The translations under genes and the position numbers were made by a program. Under the pieces are notes generated by a model, which did not search any database, was not told the DNA's origin, and saw only the letters and a program-made list of their open reading frames with translations. Below are positions 17,454-25,686 of a stretch of 38,647 nt of DNA, piece after piece (the first letter of the stretch is position 1; every line of letters begins with the position of its first letter). Source of the DNA: Corynebacterium sp. (GTDB lineage Bacteria; Actinomycetota; Actinomycetes; Mycobacteriales; Mycobacteriaceae); the NCBI RefSeq assembly GCF_030530965.1, contig NZ_JAUMTY010000020.1, positions 1-38,647 of the forward strand, read 5' to 3'.

Positions 17454-19556
17454 CTAACGATACCGGAGTAATCCGTCTTCTGCACGGTCTCTGACGGAAT
17501 CGCGCAGGTCCGTGGGCTCAAGGGGAATGATCGATCCTCCGTGCCTGAGTATGAAGCTGTGAATCCACACGGGACGCCCGGGGACGTCAACAATAAGCCC
17601 GCCTTTGAATTCGGACACAGGCCACACATGTTCATAGTCGACAACCCATCGCGCCTCAGGTGCGACCCATACTCGAGCCCAATGCGGGCTTTCCCGAAAA
17701 CCGAAGGGATCAAGCGGATTAAGGGTGGAGCGTAATCGGTCCCGTTTTTTAGCACTCAGTGTCGACGGTTCCCGTTGCTCCAGTGATTGGATTCGGTCGA
17801 TGCGGAAGTGTCGGATCCTGTTTCCTTGAGCCTGTGCCTGAGCATGAGTCTGGGCCTCGCCCGTGGACTGGTTGTCCCCTGCGTCGGCGTGGTCGTGCGC
17901 GCCAGTCAGGGATAGTCCTCGGAGATAGCTCACTCCATCGACGACCATAATCGAGAGCGGATCGACGAGACGTGGGGTTGCCCCCGCATCACCGAGGGAA
18001 TCGGCATACGTGATGGCGATGGTCGTACGCGTGTTTACAGCGTCGGCAAGGTCGTTGACCAGCGAATTGCCACCGCCTTGTGTCGCGCGGGCAATTGCGT
18101 CGGCATGATTGCCGGCCATCGTTCTTAGCTTGTCTTCGGTGCGATGAATGACGTCGGCGTCGGCAATCCCCGGAATAGAGTCAATAGTCTCCAACGCCAT
18201 GAGGATCGCGCTGGCCTCTTCCATAGTGAGTCCCACCGGCGCGGTCAGGCCTTGATCCGCCCACAACGAAATGTGCCGGGGATCAGCGTCGATGTCGATC
18301 AAGTCCCCGCCGGATAACCCAGGGAGGCCGCAGAACGTGAGTGTGGTGATATCGTTTTTCAGCTGTGTCGGCGACATCGCCAGGTCATGCGCTGCCTCAA
18401 AGAGAGTGACCCCGGGATGCTGCCGAAGATAAGGAACGATCGTGAGGAGACGTAATAGTTCCGTGTGGTGTTGATCCGAAATACTCACCGCAGCTGGCGC
18501 GTCGACGGAATGGTCGGTCTCGTCGAGCGCAGGCACACTCGACGGCAGTGTCCACTCGGCGGAGCTTTTTATCCCCGTGATCAGGGATTTCAATTGATTT
18601 GCGATGGTGACTCGGTAATCCTCAGGCTCCTCGATGACGATCTCCGGCACCTCTGCGAGGGCACACGACCGCAACTGCCCCGCGTAATCATCACTAATGA
18701 CCCAGCGCGTGTCAGTGCGTTTCTCTGCATGAAGGTTGTGCGAGCGCAAGAGCTCAATAATCCGCCCGGTATCGTCTGGTGACACGCTAATCACAGCGTG
18801 CGTAGATTGACCACCACCATCACGGTGAAGCTGTGACCGGACGAGCTCACTAGGGGCAATAGCTGCCCGTTGATCAGTGTGAGTAGCCGGGGTGTCGGTT
18901 TCCTGAATGGAGTTAATTCGGGCGAGCCGGAAGCTACGTGGCTTCTCGCGGTCACGGTCAAAGCACGCGAGGTACCACCGTCCACTCTCAGGAATGAGTG
19001 CCCAAGGCTCAACAGTGCGCAGCGAGGGCTCATCTTCGATCGACGGATAGTACAGGAAATTAACGACGGTTGACTCCGTGATAGCCCGCAGCAACGTGGA
19101 AAAATCAGGCCCCGTGAGGTCGGTACTGTCCGGTACGCCATGTATCGGGGCTACAGTCCCGAGTGAACCCGCCGCCGAAAGTTTGACCCAGGCCCGTCGC
19201 CCCAATGCGGCAAGGTCCCCGGATAGAGCGAATTGGCTGGCGAGGGCGATGACTCCCATCTCGTCTTGAGTGAAGTGGACGTCGACAGTTTGGGTGAAGT
19301 CCATCAGATAACCGTCATCGGTGGCGTCGATATCGAACCCAAGATCGCGGAGTTGGGCGATATCGCGGTTGAGCTTCCGCCTGCGCGATTCCTGCGATCC
19401 ATCCTCATAACCGCTGACATGCTCGATAAGCCACTTACCGTTGAGAGGCCGGGAGGAATCCTTGAGTGCCAGCACAAGGTTGATGAGCCGCTCGTAGGTG
19501 GCTTGGTTGCGTCGGGACGTCGAGCTGGTCTGAGAGCGGTCACTCGGTGGAGTCAT
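17454..19556 (-). CDS. pafBC: Fused PafB-PafC WYL-domain transcriptional regulator
   Basis: A single 700-residue protein that corresponds to PafB plus PafC, which are two adjacent genes in M. tuberculosis; fused forms are known, for example from Arthrobacter. The N-terminal half has a helix-turn-helix (about 20-80, with RRKLNRDIAQLRDLGFDI) and a WYL domain with the literal Trp-Tyr-Leu in SGRWYLACFDR (192-201) and SFRLARINSI. The second half repeats the layout: helical DNA-binding region (about 365-410) and a degenerate WYL domain (VSYLRGLSL, HFRIDRIQSL). A His/Ala/Gln-rich loop (about 552-580) is inserted in the second WYL domain. In mycobacteria PafBC activates the LexA-independent DNA damage response, and its genes share the Pup operon without taking part in pupylation. 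Confidence 0.93.
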   Translation of the reverse strand: MTPPSDRSQTSSTSRRNQATYERLINLVLALKDSSRPLNGKWLIEHVSGYEDGSQESRRRKLNRDIAQLRDLGFDIDATDDGYLMDFTQTVDVHFTQDEMGVIALASQFALSGDLAALGRRAWVKLSAAGSLGTVAPIHGVPDSTDLTGPDFSTLLRAITESTVVNFLYYPSIEDEPSLRTVEPWALIPESGRWYLACFDRDREKPRSFRLARINSIQETDTPATHTDQRAAIAPSELVRSQLHRDGGGQSTHAVISVSPDDTGRIIELLRSHNLHAEKRTDTRWVISDDYAGQLRSCALAEVPEIVIEEPEDYRVTIANQLKSLITGIKSSAEWTLPSSVPALDETDHSVDAPAAVSISDQHHTELLRLLTIVPYLRQHPGVTLFEAAHDLAMSPTQLKNDITTLTFCGLPGLSGGDLIDIDADPRHISLWADQGLTAPVGLTMEEASAILMALETIDSIPGIADADVIHRTEDKLRTMAGNHADAIARATQGGGNSLVNDLADAVNTRTTIAITYADSLGDAGATPRLVDPLSIMVVDGVSYLRGLSLTGAHDHADAGDNQSTGEAQTHAQAQAQGNRIRHFRIDRIQSLEQREPSTLSAKKRDRLRSTLNPLDPFGFRESPHWARVWVAPEARWVVDYEHVWPVSEFKGGLIVDVPGRPVWIHSFILRHGGSIIPLEPTDLRDSVRDRAEDGLLRYR

Positions 19557-19574
19557 GGCTAATCGCCTCGTACC

Positions 19575-21008
19575 TTATTGGTCAAGAATCGAACTGATCA
19601 TGTCATCGGCCCGCGAATCGTGCGCGGCAAAGGGGTCGAGGAGCGCAATGTCGTGGGGCTCTGGGCGGTTAATTTTCAGCCGCGTCCAATCGACAGACAC
19701 ATCGGCATCGTTCTCCTGAGCAACACGGAGGAAATCTCCCCGCATTTTTGCTCGTGTGGTCTGCGGCGGTGTATCGGCCGCATCGGTGATAGGTGAATCC
19801 GCACCGTCCAGCCACCGCGAGACACGGCCACGCTCTTCAAGAGTCCGGAAGATACCTTTACCAGGCCGGATATCGTGATACGCGTAGTCGATCTGTTGGA
19901 GTTTCGGATGGGTAAGGTCCCAGCCGAACTTGTCCTGGTATCGGTCGATAATGTTCTTCTTAATCACCCAGTCAATATCCGCAGCGATCAACGAGGTGTC
20001 CCCGGAATCAATGGCAGTAAGCACTTTCTTCCACAAGTCGACGACGCGCTGCATGTCGGCATTGGGCGTGCCGTGCTGCTCCTCGGGGCGCTCATGGAGC
20101 CACTGCTGAGCTTTCTCAGCGAAAGCCTGTTGGATCTCAAGAGCGCAGCTTATCCGTCCCGACCGGAGCGGAACTTCTGCCCGTCCGGTGAGATCACGGC
20201 TGATATCGCGAATAGTTTTTGACGGGTTAGCTATTTCCCACTCGTCGAAAGAGTAACCAGCTTCAAGCATTTCGAGGACGAGGAGCGCTGACCCGATCTT
20301 GAGAGCAGCCGTTGTCTCCGACATGGACGAATCCCCGACGATGACGTGGAGACGTCGGTACATTTCGGAATCAGCGTGAGGCTCATCGCGGGTATTGATG
20401 ATGGGGCGTGAACGTGTAGTCGCCGACGACACCCCTTCCCACACGTGGTCAGCGCGTTGGCTCAGCTGATACACAGGGGTGGTGTCCCCGTCAGAAAACC
20501 GCGAATGAGGGCGCGCAATGTGCCCGGCGCCGCAGATTAATTGTCGGGTAATGAGGAACGGGATGAACTCTTGGCCCAGTTTCTTCAGAAGGATCGCCCG
20601 ACCCACAAGATAGTTCTCGTGACACCCGTATGAATTCCCGAGCGAATCGGTGTTGTTCTTCATTAGATGGACCGCGCCCTCAATGTGTTGGTCGGCGAGG
20701 GCGTGTTCTGCCTGGTCAGCGAGCCGGTTGAGCGTTACTTCCCCAGCCCGGTCATAGATGAGCAGTTGATTGAGGCTGTCGCACTCCGGGGTGGCGTACT
20801 CCGGGTGCGAACCGACGTCGAGATATAAGCGTCCGCCGTTGAGCGTGTAGATGTTGGAGCTACGGAAGCGGTCGACGATCGGTCGAAATAGCTGACGCGC
20901 AATGTCGTCGGGAGCGACTGCTTGTACTCCGTCATGGGTACAGGTAATCCCGAATTCGGTTTCAATTCCCATGATCCGGCGGGTGAAAACGGCTTTGTCA
21001 GCGCTCAC
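19575..21008 (-). CDS. pafA: Pup-protein ligase PafA
   Basis: PafA joins the C-terminal glutamate of Pup to lysines of target proteins with ATP hydrolysis. The fold is that of carboxylate-amine ligases. GIETEFGIT at 14-22 supplies ATP/Mg ligands, LYLDVGSHPEYATPE at 61-75 contains the catalytic Asp64, and HLMKNNTDSLGNSYGCHENYL, INTRDEPHAD and LHVIVGDSSMSE follow. Length (477) is normal. It starts at GTG 21008 in a GTGA overlap with the pup stop, so pup and pafA are co-translated. No proteasome subunit genes intervene. Confidence 0.96.
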   Translation of the reverse strand: MSADKAVFTRRIMGIETEFGITCTHDGVQAVAPDDIARQLFRPIVDRFRSSNIYTLNGGRLYLDVGSHPEYATPECDSLNQLLIYDRAGEVTLNRLADQAEHALADQHIEGAVHLMKNNTDSLGNSYGCHENYLVGRAILLKKLGQEFIPFLITRQLICGAGHIARPHSRFSDGDTTPVYQLSQRADHVWEGVSSATTRSRPIINTRDEPHADSEMYRRLHVIVGDSSMSETTAALKIGSALLVLEMLEAGYSFDEWEIANPSKTIRDISRDLTGRAEVPLRSGRISCALEIQQAFAEKAQQWLHERPEEQHGTPNADMQRVVDLWKKVLTAIDSGDTSLIAADIDWVIKKNIIDRYQDKFGWDLTHPKLQQIDYAYHDIRPGKGIFRTLEERGRVSRWLDGADSPITDAADTPPQTTRAKMRGDFLRVAQENDADVSVDWTRLKINRPEPHDIALLDPFAAHDSRADDMISSILDQ

Positions 21009-21193
21009 TGTCCACCCTTTTGAACGTAGGAACGAACGAATTCTTCTGCGTTCGATTCCAGTAATCCGTCGATTTCGTCAAGAAGGTCGTCGGCACCTTG
21101 TCCCCTAATTTGTGACTGGCCGGCGGCGTTCTCGGGTTCATCGGCGTTGTCGTCGCCGGGCTTGGAGCCGTGAATCTGCGATGATTTTTCCAT
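21005..21193 (-). CDS. pup: Prokaryotic ubiquitin-like protein Pup
   Basis: A small 62-residue acidic protein, largely disordered by composition, with the conserved C-terminal part DDLLDEIDGLLESNAEEFVR and the terminus QKGGQ. The last residue is glutamine, so Dop must first deamidate it to glutamate before PafA can use it. The ATG at 21193 has AAGAAGG nine bases upstream. It overlaps pafA by four bases and lies 117 bases downstream of dop. Confidence 0.97.
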   Translation of the reverse strand: MEKSSQIHGSKPGDDNADEPENAAGQSQIRGQGADDLLDEIDGLLESNAEEFVRSYVQKGGQ

Positions 21194-21310
21194 GCTTAAA
21201 AGCCTTCTTAAGTGTTCTCACTATGTGTGATTCATTGTAATCTGACGATCTCAGTGCCCGTTATAACCTTATCGCGTATGAGTGGCCTATAACTGCCTAT
21301 GACTCACAGA
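21194..21310 (-). promoter_or_regulatory. dop-pup spacer, probable pup-pafA promoter region
   Basis: This AT-richer 117-base gap separates dop from pup on the same strand. On the minus strand it contains GTTATA twice and TACAAT, any of which could serve as a -10 element. Close to the ATG, CTTAA and TTAAG can pair around the Shine-Dalgarno AAGAAGG. The gap suggests pup-pafA can be expressed apart from arc-dop; no precise promoter is claimed. Confidence 0.35.
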
Positions 21311-22873
21311 TTATGGACTCGGTAGCGGCGTGACATCGCAGACACCTGACGACGTGAGATAACGCGTCACATCATCGACGCTCTTTGCGCTCTCAGTGAT
21401 GTCGTAGGTGGCGGTGGCGTTGGCGGCCGTCGGTGAGCTCAGGTCGATCCGTTGCGGGTGAGCTGGTGTGACGATGAGATTATCCCAGTTCGCCGCGATA
21501 ACCTCACTGGAAAAACGGTCTACCAATCGTCCTCTGAGCCAAGCCCGTGTATCGGTGGGCGGCGTGTCGATCGCTGCCGTCACATCGTCGGGGTCAACGA
21601 GTGTCCGGATCTTCCCCCGTCGAACCAGGGCGTAATAAAGCCCCTTCTCGGGATCGCAATCGCTGTATTGCAAATCAATGAGTGCCAGCCGGGGATCGTC
21701 CCACTCCCCTGTTCCGCGCTGTCGAAAACCGTCGAGCAGCGCATATTTCGCTGTCCAATCGAGGCGATCCGCCGTCGACAAGGGGTCGGACTCTAAGTCA
21801 TCAAGGATCTTGCCCCAGACCTCTATCACTTTCTTTTCGACGTCGCTCAGGCTGATGACCCCGCGATCAGCGGCATCGATCACCCGATCCCGGTAGATAC
21901 GCTGAATGTCGATGGCGGTGCGCTCAGTCTTACGGTCCTCCCCGCGCAGGGTCGCCGTACACGTGAGGTCGCGTGAGACGCGATAGACATCGTCGACAGG
22001 CGACTCGAGGGCGAGGTCAGAGAAATCAACCCCGGCTTCGATGGCGTCGAGAACAAGCGACGTCGTGCCAACCTTGAGGAACTGTGAATACTCGGACAGG
22101 TTGGCGTCCCCAATGATGACGTGGAGGCGCTTCCATTCGTCGGCATTGGAGTGGGGCTCATCGCGGGTATTGATGATGCCCCGGTTCAGCGTGGTCTCGA
22201 GCGATACCTTGGTTTCGATGTAGTCAGCACGCTGCGAAATTTGGAAGCCGGCGGTATCCCCCTGCTGCCCGATGCCGACGCGACCAGAACCAGTCATAAT
22301 CTGGCGCGTCACGAAGAAAGGGATCAGTCCTTGTTCAATCGTGGCCATATCCGTGTCGCGGCGATACAGGTAGTTCTCATGGGTTCCGTATGAGGCACCC
22401 TTGCCGTCCACATTGTTCTTGTAGGTCTTGAGAGCCCAATGCTCCTGATCTTGACCAATTCCGGCCTGTGTAGCAGCGCGCGCTGCCCGGTGCATAATGA
22501 TCTCACCGGCTTTATCCCAGATCACCACCGACAACGCATCTGTGACTTCAGGAGATGAGTACTCCGGGTGGGCGTGATCCACATAGAAACGCGCGCCATT
22601 GCGAAGGATGATATTGGCCGCCCCCATGGCATTGGGTTCCAACACGGGCGCGTGATTCATAGCGTACCGACGAAGATCAAACCCGCGCGCGTCACGAAGA
22701 GGCGATTCAGGCTCATAATCCCAGCGCGTCCGCCGAGCACCGAGCCCCAGCGCGTCGGCATACGACATAACAGCAGCTGTCGACGTCAAAATAGGGCTGA
22801 CTGCGGGGTTCTCGGGGCACGAAATCCCGAATTCGGTTTCTGTCCCTATCACTCTGGGTTGGTTATGAAGCAT
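21311..22873 (-). CDS. dop: Pup deamidase/depupylase Dop
   Basis: A PafA paralogue that deamidates Pup-Gln and removes Pup from tagged proteins. GTETEFGI (10-17) and FYVDHAHPEYSSPE (96-109, catalytic Asp99) are the active-site strands. The Dop-specific loop (about residues 42-66, with ARRTRWDYEPESPLRDARG) distinguishes it from PafA. THENYLYRR, INTRDEPHSNADEWKRLHVI and SDCDPEKGLYYAL are also typical. Length 520 fits the family. Its ATG overlaps the stop of the arc gene by 11 bases, indicating translational coupling with the ATPase. Confidence 0.96.
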   Translation of the reverse strand: MLHNQPRVIGTETEFGISCPENPAVSPILTSTAAVMSYADALGLGARRTRWDYEPESPLRDARGFDLRRYAMNHAPVLEPNAMGAANIILRNGARFYVDHAHPEYSSPEVTDALSVVIWDKAGEIIMHRAARAATQAGIGQDQEHWALKTYKNNVDGKGASYGTHENYLYRRDTDMATIEQGLIPFFVTRQIMTGSGRVGIGQQGDTAGFQISQRADYIETKVSLETTLNRGIINTRDEPHSNADEWKRLHVIIGDANLSEYSQFLKVGTTSLVLDAIEAGVDFSDLALESPVDDVYRVSRDLTCTATLRGEDRKTERTAIDIQRIYRDRVIDAADRGVISLSDVEKKVIEVWGKILDDLESDPLSTADRLDWTAKYALLDGFRQRGTGEWDDPRLALIDLQYSDCDPEKGLYYALVRRGKIRTLVDPDDVTAAIDTPPTDTRAWLRGRLVDRFSSEVIAANWDNLIVTPAHPQRIDLSSPTAANATATYDITESAKSVDDVTRYLTSSGVCDVTPLPSP

Positions 22874-24581
22874 CGGTATGTCCTTTGCCCGAATCGGTAT
22901 CTGCTGGCTCGGTCGCCTCTGTCTCGGTTGTAGATTTCCGGTTATGGTGCGCCACCGTTACCTCTGTGACACGCTGGCCTGTTCGTCCCGAGATCCGTGC
23001 CCATTCGTCGGGATTAGCGGTGTTGGGGAGATCATCATTTTCAGCGAACTCCTGGTCAACTGCCGTTCTGACATCCTCGAGCGAGACACCATGATTGTCA
23101 GGCTGCCCCGACGCTAACGCCCGTTTCAGCGCATTCTTCTTTGCGCGGTCGACGATATTGGCAATCATCGCCCCAGAGGCGAAGTCACGGTAATAAAGCA
23201 CCTCGCGGCTACCATTCACGAAAGTGAGCTCAACAAATTCATTATCCGAGTGCTGCGCATACATCCGGCTACTGAGCTCATCGATCAGCGCCGCCACAGC
23301 AGCATGGCGGTCTCCAGTTTCCTCAACCAGGGCCGGATCCAACGGAAGCGTATCCACAAGATACAGCTCTGCGATTTCCCGCGCCGATTTTTCATCGGGA
23401 CGCTCAACGCGGATCTTCACATCCAATCGACCCGGCCGAAGAATAGCCGGATCGATCATTTCCTCACGGTTAGATGCACCAATAACAATGACATTGCGCA
23501 AGTCCTCAACCCCGTCGATTTCAGACAGAAGCTGTGGAACAACGGTATTTTCCAGGTCGGAGGAAATACCCGAGCCACGAGTCCTAAAGATCGCATCCAT
23601 TTCATCGAAGAACACGATGACCGGCCGCCCGTCCTCAGCAATCGATCGAGCACGGTCGAAAATCTGCCGAATCTGCCGCTCCGTTTCGCCCACAAACTTA
23701 TTGAGCAGCTCCGGGCCCTTAATGTTCAGGAAGTAGCTCTCTCCCCCACTTCCCATTTTTTCCGCCAACGAATGGGCCACAGCCTTGGCAATCAACGTTT
23801 TTCCGCAGCCGGGCGGGCCATAAAGCAAAACACCCTTCGGCGGCTGAAGGTCAAACTTCCGATACAAGTCCGGGTGAGTGAAGGGCAGCTCAACAGCGTC
23901 ATGAATCATCTCAATCTGGTTATGCAGACCCCCAATGTCCTCATAAGACACCTCGGGGATCTCTTCCAAAATAAGATTTTCGACGTCGGCCTTCGGGATG
24001 GATTCGAAGGCGTAGCCCGCACGGTAATCAACGAGCACCTGATCCCCCGCGCCGACGTTCTTCTGCGACCACAACTCGTAGAGCGGTGCGGCAATCTTGA
24101 GGACGCGCAAATCGCCCATCGTATCGGCGACGACGACCCTTGAGCCGCCGGGGAGAAACTCCTTAACTACAGCGATATCGCCGAAATCGCTGAAACCACA
24201 ATGCTCGACGACTTCCTGCCCCTCCCCGAGCCGAACAAGCGCGCCGGGCGTTAATTGTGAGGTATCCACCCCGGGAGCAACCACTAAACGCATCCGTCGA
24301 TTAGATGTAAATACTTCGGCGGAGTGCCCACCGGGATTGAGTTCGAGGAGGGTGCCGTACGTACTCGGCGGATCGGACAATGCCCGGATTTGTTCATTAA
24401 GAGCGTCTAATTTGTCGCGTGATGCCTTCAGCATCTCGACAAGTTTGGCGTTTCGTGTCCCTAAGGTCCGATTGGCTAATTGTAATTCTTTTAGCGACGG
24501 GGTCGCGTCGTTATTGTTGCCCTTTCGCGAGGTGCTCGATGCCGTGCTGTGGGATGAGGTTTGTTGTGAAGCTGTCGTCAT
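22863..24581 (-). CDS. arc: AAA ATPase ARC (Mpa-like) of the pupylation system, no proteasome-docking tail
   Basis: The hexameric ATPase that binds Pup-tagged proteins and unfolds them. From the ATG at 24581 (572 residues) the order is: Ser/Thr-rich tail, N-terminal coiled coil (about 28-70) that binds Pup, OB domains (about 75-205), then the AAA module with Walker A GPPGCGKT (255-262), pore-loop region KFVGET (295-300), Walker B VIVFFDEMDA (321-330) and SNREEMIDPAILRPGRLD. The protein ends in a Thr/Glu/Asp/Lys-rich stretch finishing HTDAS and lacks the GQYL C-terminus by which mycobacterial Mpa opens the 20S proteasome. A GTG/TTG-type start at 24665 would add 28 residues and is less likely. 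Confidence 0.95.
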   Translation of the reverse strand: MTTASQQTSSHSTASSTSRKGNNNDATPSLKELQLANRTLGTRNAKLVEMLKASRDKLDALNEQIRALSDPPSTYGTLLELNPGGHSAEVFTSNRRMRLVVAPGVDTSQLTPGALVRLGEGQEVVEHCGFSDFGDIAVVKEFLPGGSRVVVADTMGDLRVLKIAAPLYELWSQKNVGAGDQVLVDYRAGYAFESIPKADVENLILEEIPEVSYEDIGGLHNQIEMIHDAVELPFTHPDLYRKFDLQPPKGVLLYGPPGCGKTLIAKAVAHSLAEKMGSGGESYFLNIKGPELLNKFVGETERQIRQIFDRARSIAEDGRPVIVFFDEMDAIFRTRGSGISSDLENTVVPQLLSEIDGVEDLRNVIVIGASNREEMIDPAILRPGRLDVKIRVERPDEKSAREIAELYLVDTLPLDPALVEETGDRHAAVAALIDELSSRMYAQHSDNEFVELTFVNGSREVLYYRDFASGAMIANIVDRAKKNALKRALASGQPDNHGVSLEDVRTAVDQEFAENDDLPNTANPDEWARISGRTGQRVTEVTVAHHNRKSTTETEATEPADTDSGKGHTDAS

Positions 24582-24733
24582 AACTACCAGTCTACAAAGA
24601 CGATCAAGCTCTCTACCGGTGTCGGTTCTAACCTCTTTGAGGGCGAATGCTAAGCCCAGGCTCACCTGGATTGATGACCTCGTTATACACCCTCATCGCG
24701 TGTCATTTCCCGAGACAGATACCTCTGAGATAA
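24582..24733 (-). promoter_or_regulatory. arc upstream region (trmI-arc spacer)
   Basis: A spacer of 152 bases after the trmI stop. The minus strand contains GTGTATAAC, a fair -10-like sequence about 90-100 bases above the arc ATG, without a matching -35. The open frame continues upstream of the ATG but looks like chance. No terminator for trmI is visible. Confidence 0.25.
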
Positions 24734-25570
24734 CTACTTTTGGGGGCGACGCTTGGGCTTGGGCGGAACAGTGCCATCAGCCAGACGACGCGCCCATACC
24801 AGGAATGCTGTGTGCGCATTCATGCGATGTTCAGGGCGGGTCGCCAGCCCATCGACCTTCCACTCGCGAACCAACGATTCCCACGCGCGAGGTTCCGTAA
24901 AACATCCGCGGGCCCGAATTCCCTCCATGACCTTCATCAATTGGGGCACCGTCGCTACATAAGCCATCAACACCCCACCAGGCAGGAGCAGATTCTGGCA
25001 CGTTTCCAAACATTCCCACGGTTCCAACATGTCCAGAATGATCCGATCGACGGGGCCATCGAGGTCATCGACGGTGACGTCGCGAAGATCGCCGAGCCGA
25101 GGCTGCCAATTATCCGGCGTCGACCCCATGAATTCGGAGACATTCGACAACGCGTACTTCAGGTGATCGTCGCGAATTTCATATGAGAACACCGTCCCGT
25201 GCTCCCCGACAGCGCGGAGAAGGGACAGGGTGAGCGCCCCCGAACCAGCACCTGCTTCAAGGACTCTGGCACCGGGGAAGATGTCCCCCTCAATCACGAT
25301 TTGTGCAGCGTCTTTGGGGTAAATGACCTGTGCTCCGCGAGGCATGGACAGGACATAGTCCACCATCAGGTGGCGGAAACATAAATATTGCCCACCTTCG
25401 GTAGAAACAACCACCGTTCCTTCGTCCTTACCGATTATGTCGTCGTGAGCAATGGCCCCCATGTGCGTGAAGAATTTCTCCCCCTCAGCCAGCTCAATGG
25501 TGAAATGACGACGCTTCGCGTCGGTAAGTTGAACGCGATCTCCGGGTCGAAAGACACCCGTATAGGCCAT
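24734..25570 (-). CDS. trmI: tRNA (adenine-58-N1)-methyltransferase TrmI
   Basis: A SAM-dependent methyltransferase that makes m1A58 in the T-loop of tRNAs; tetrameric in bacteria. The N-terminal small beta domain (about 1-70) is followed by a Rossmann fold with motif I VLEAGAGSGALT, acidic SYEIRDDHLKYA, LGDLRDV and the catalytic ILDMLEPWECLE. The C-terminal REWKVDGLATRPEHRMNAHTAFL segment is family-typical. The ATG at 25570 has AAGGAG eight bases upstream. It diverges from the RecB-like nuclease gene, the same pairing as in M. tuberculosis. Confidence 0.94.
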   Translation of the reverse strand: MAYTGVFRPGDRVQLTDAKRRHFTIELAEGEKFFTHMGAIAHDDIIGKDEGTVVVSTEGGQYLCFRHLMVDYVLSMPRGAQVIYPKDAAQIVIEGDIFPGARVLEAGAGSGALTLSLLRAVGEHGTVFSYEIRDDHLKYALSNVSEFMGSTPDNWQPRLGDLRDVTVDDLDGPVDRIILDMLEPWECLETCQNLLLPGGVLMAYVATVPQLMKVMEGIRARGCFTEPRAWESLVREWKVDGLATRPEHRMNAHTAFLVWARRLADGTVPPKPKRRPQK

Positions 25571-25607
25571 TGAGCAAGCTCCTTCACGAAGAGAAATGAC
25601 GGTTGTG

Positions 25608-25638
25608 CGTGAGTAGTCTCACGGTAGCTCACGGATAG
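25608..25638. repeat. Inverted and tandem repeats between divergent trmI and nuclease genes
   Basis: CGTGAG-TAGT-CTCACG is a perfect six-base hairpin (25608-25623). CTCACGGTAG (25618-25627) is followed at once by CTCACGGATAG (25628-25638). TAGTCT, a TANNNT-type -10 match, occurs at 25614 and 25636. The position between two divergent genes suggests an operator or overlapping promoters; that is inference. Confidence 0.4.
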
Positions 25639-25686
25639 TCTACGGGGTGCATGGGTGACGACGGTCATGCGCTAGGGTCATGGATC

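Noticed and set aside
20990..21020. Hidden proteasome subunit genes between pup and pafA
   Set aside because: The two genes overlap by four bases, leaving no room.
24582..24665. 28-residue N-terminal extension of ARC
   Set aside because: No ribosome binding site, and it lies upstream of the Ser/Thr-rich start and coiled coil typical of the family; probably chance open frame.
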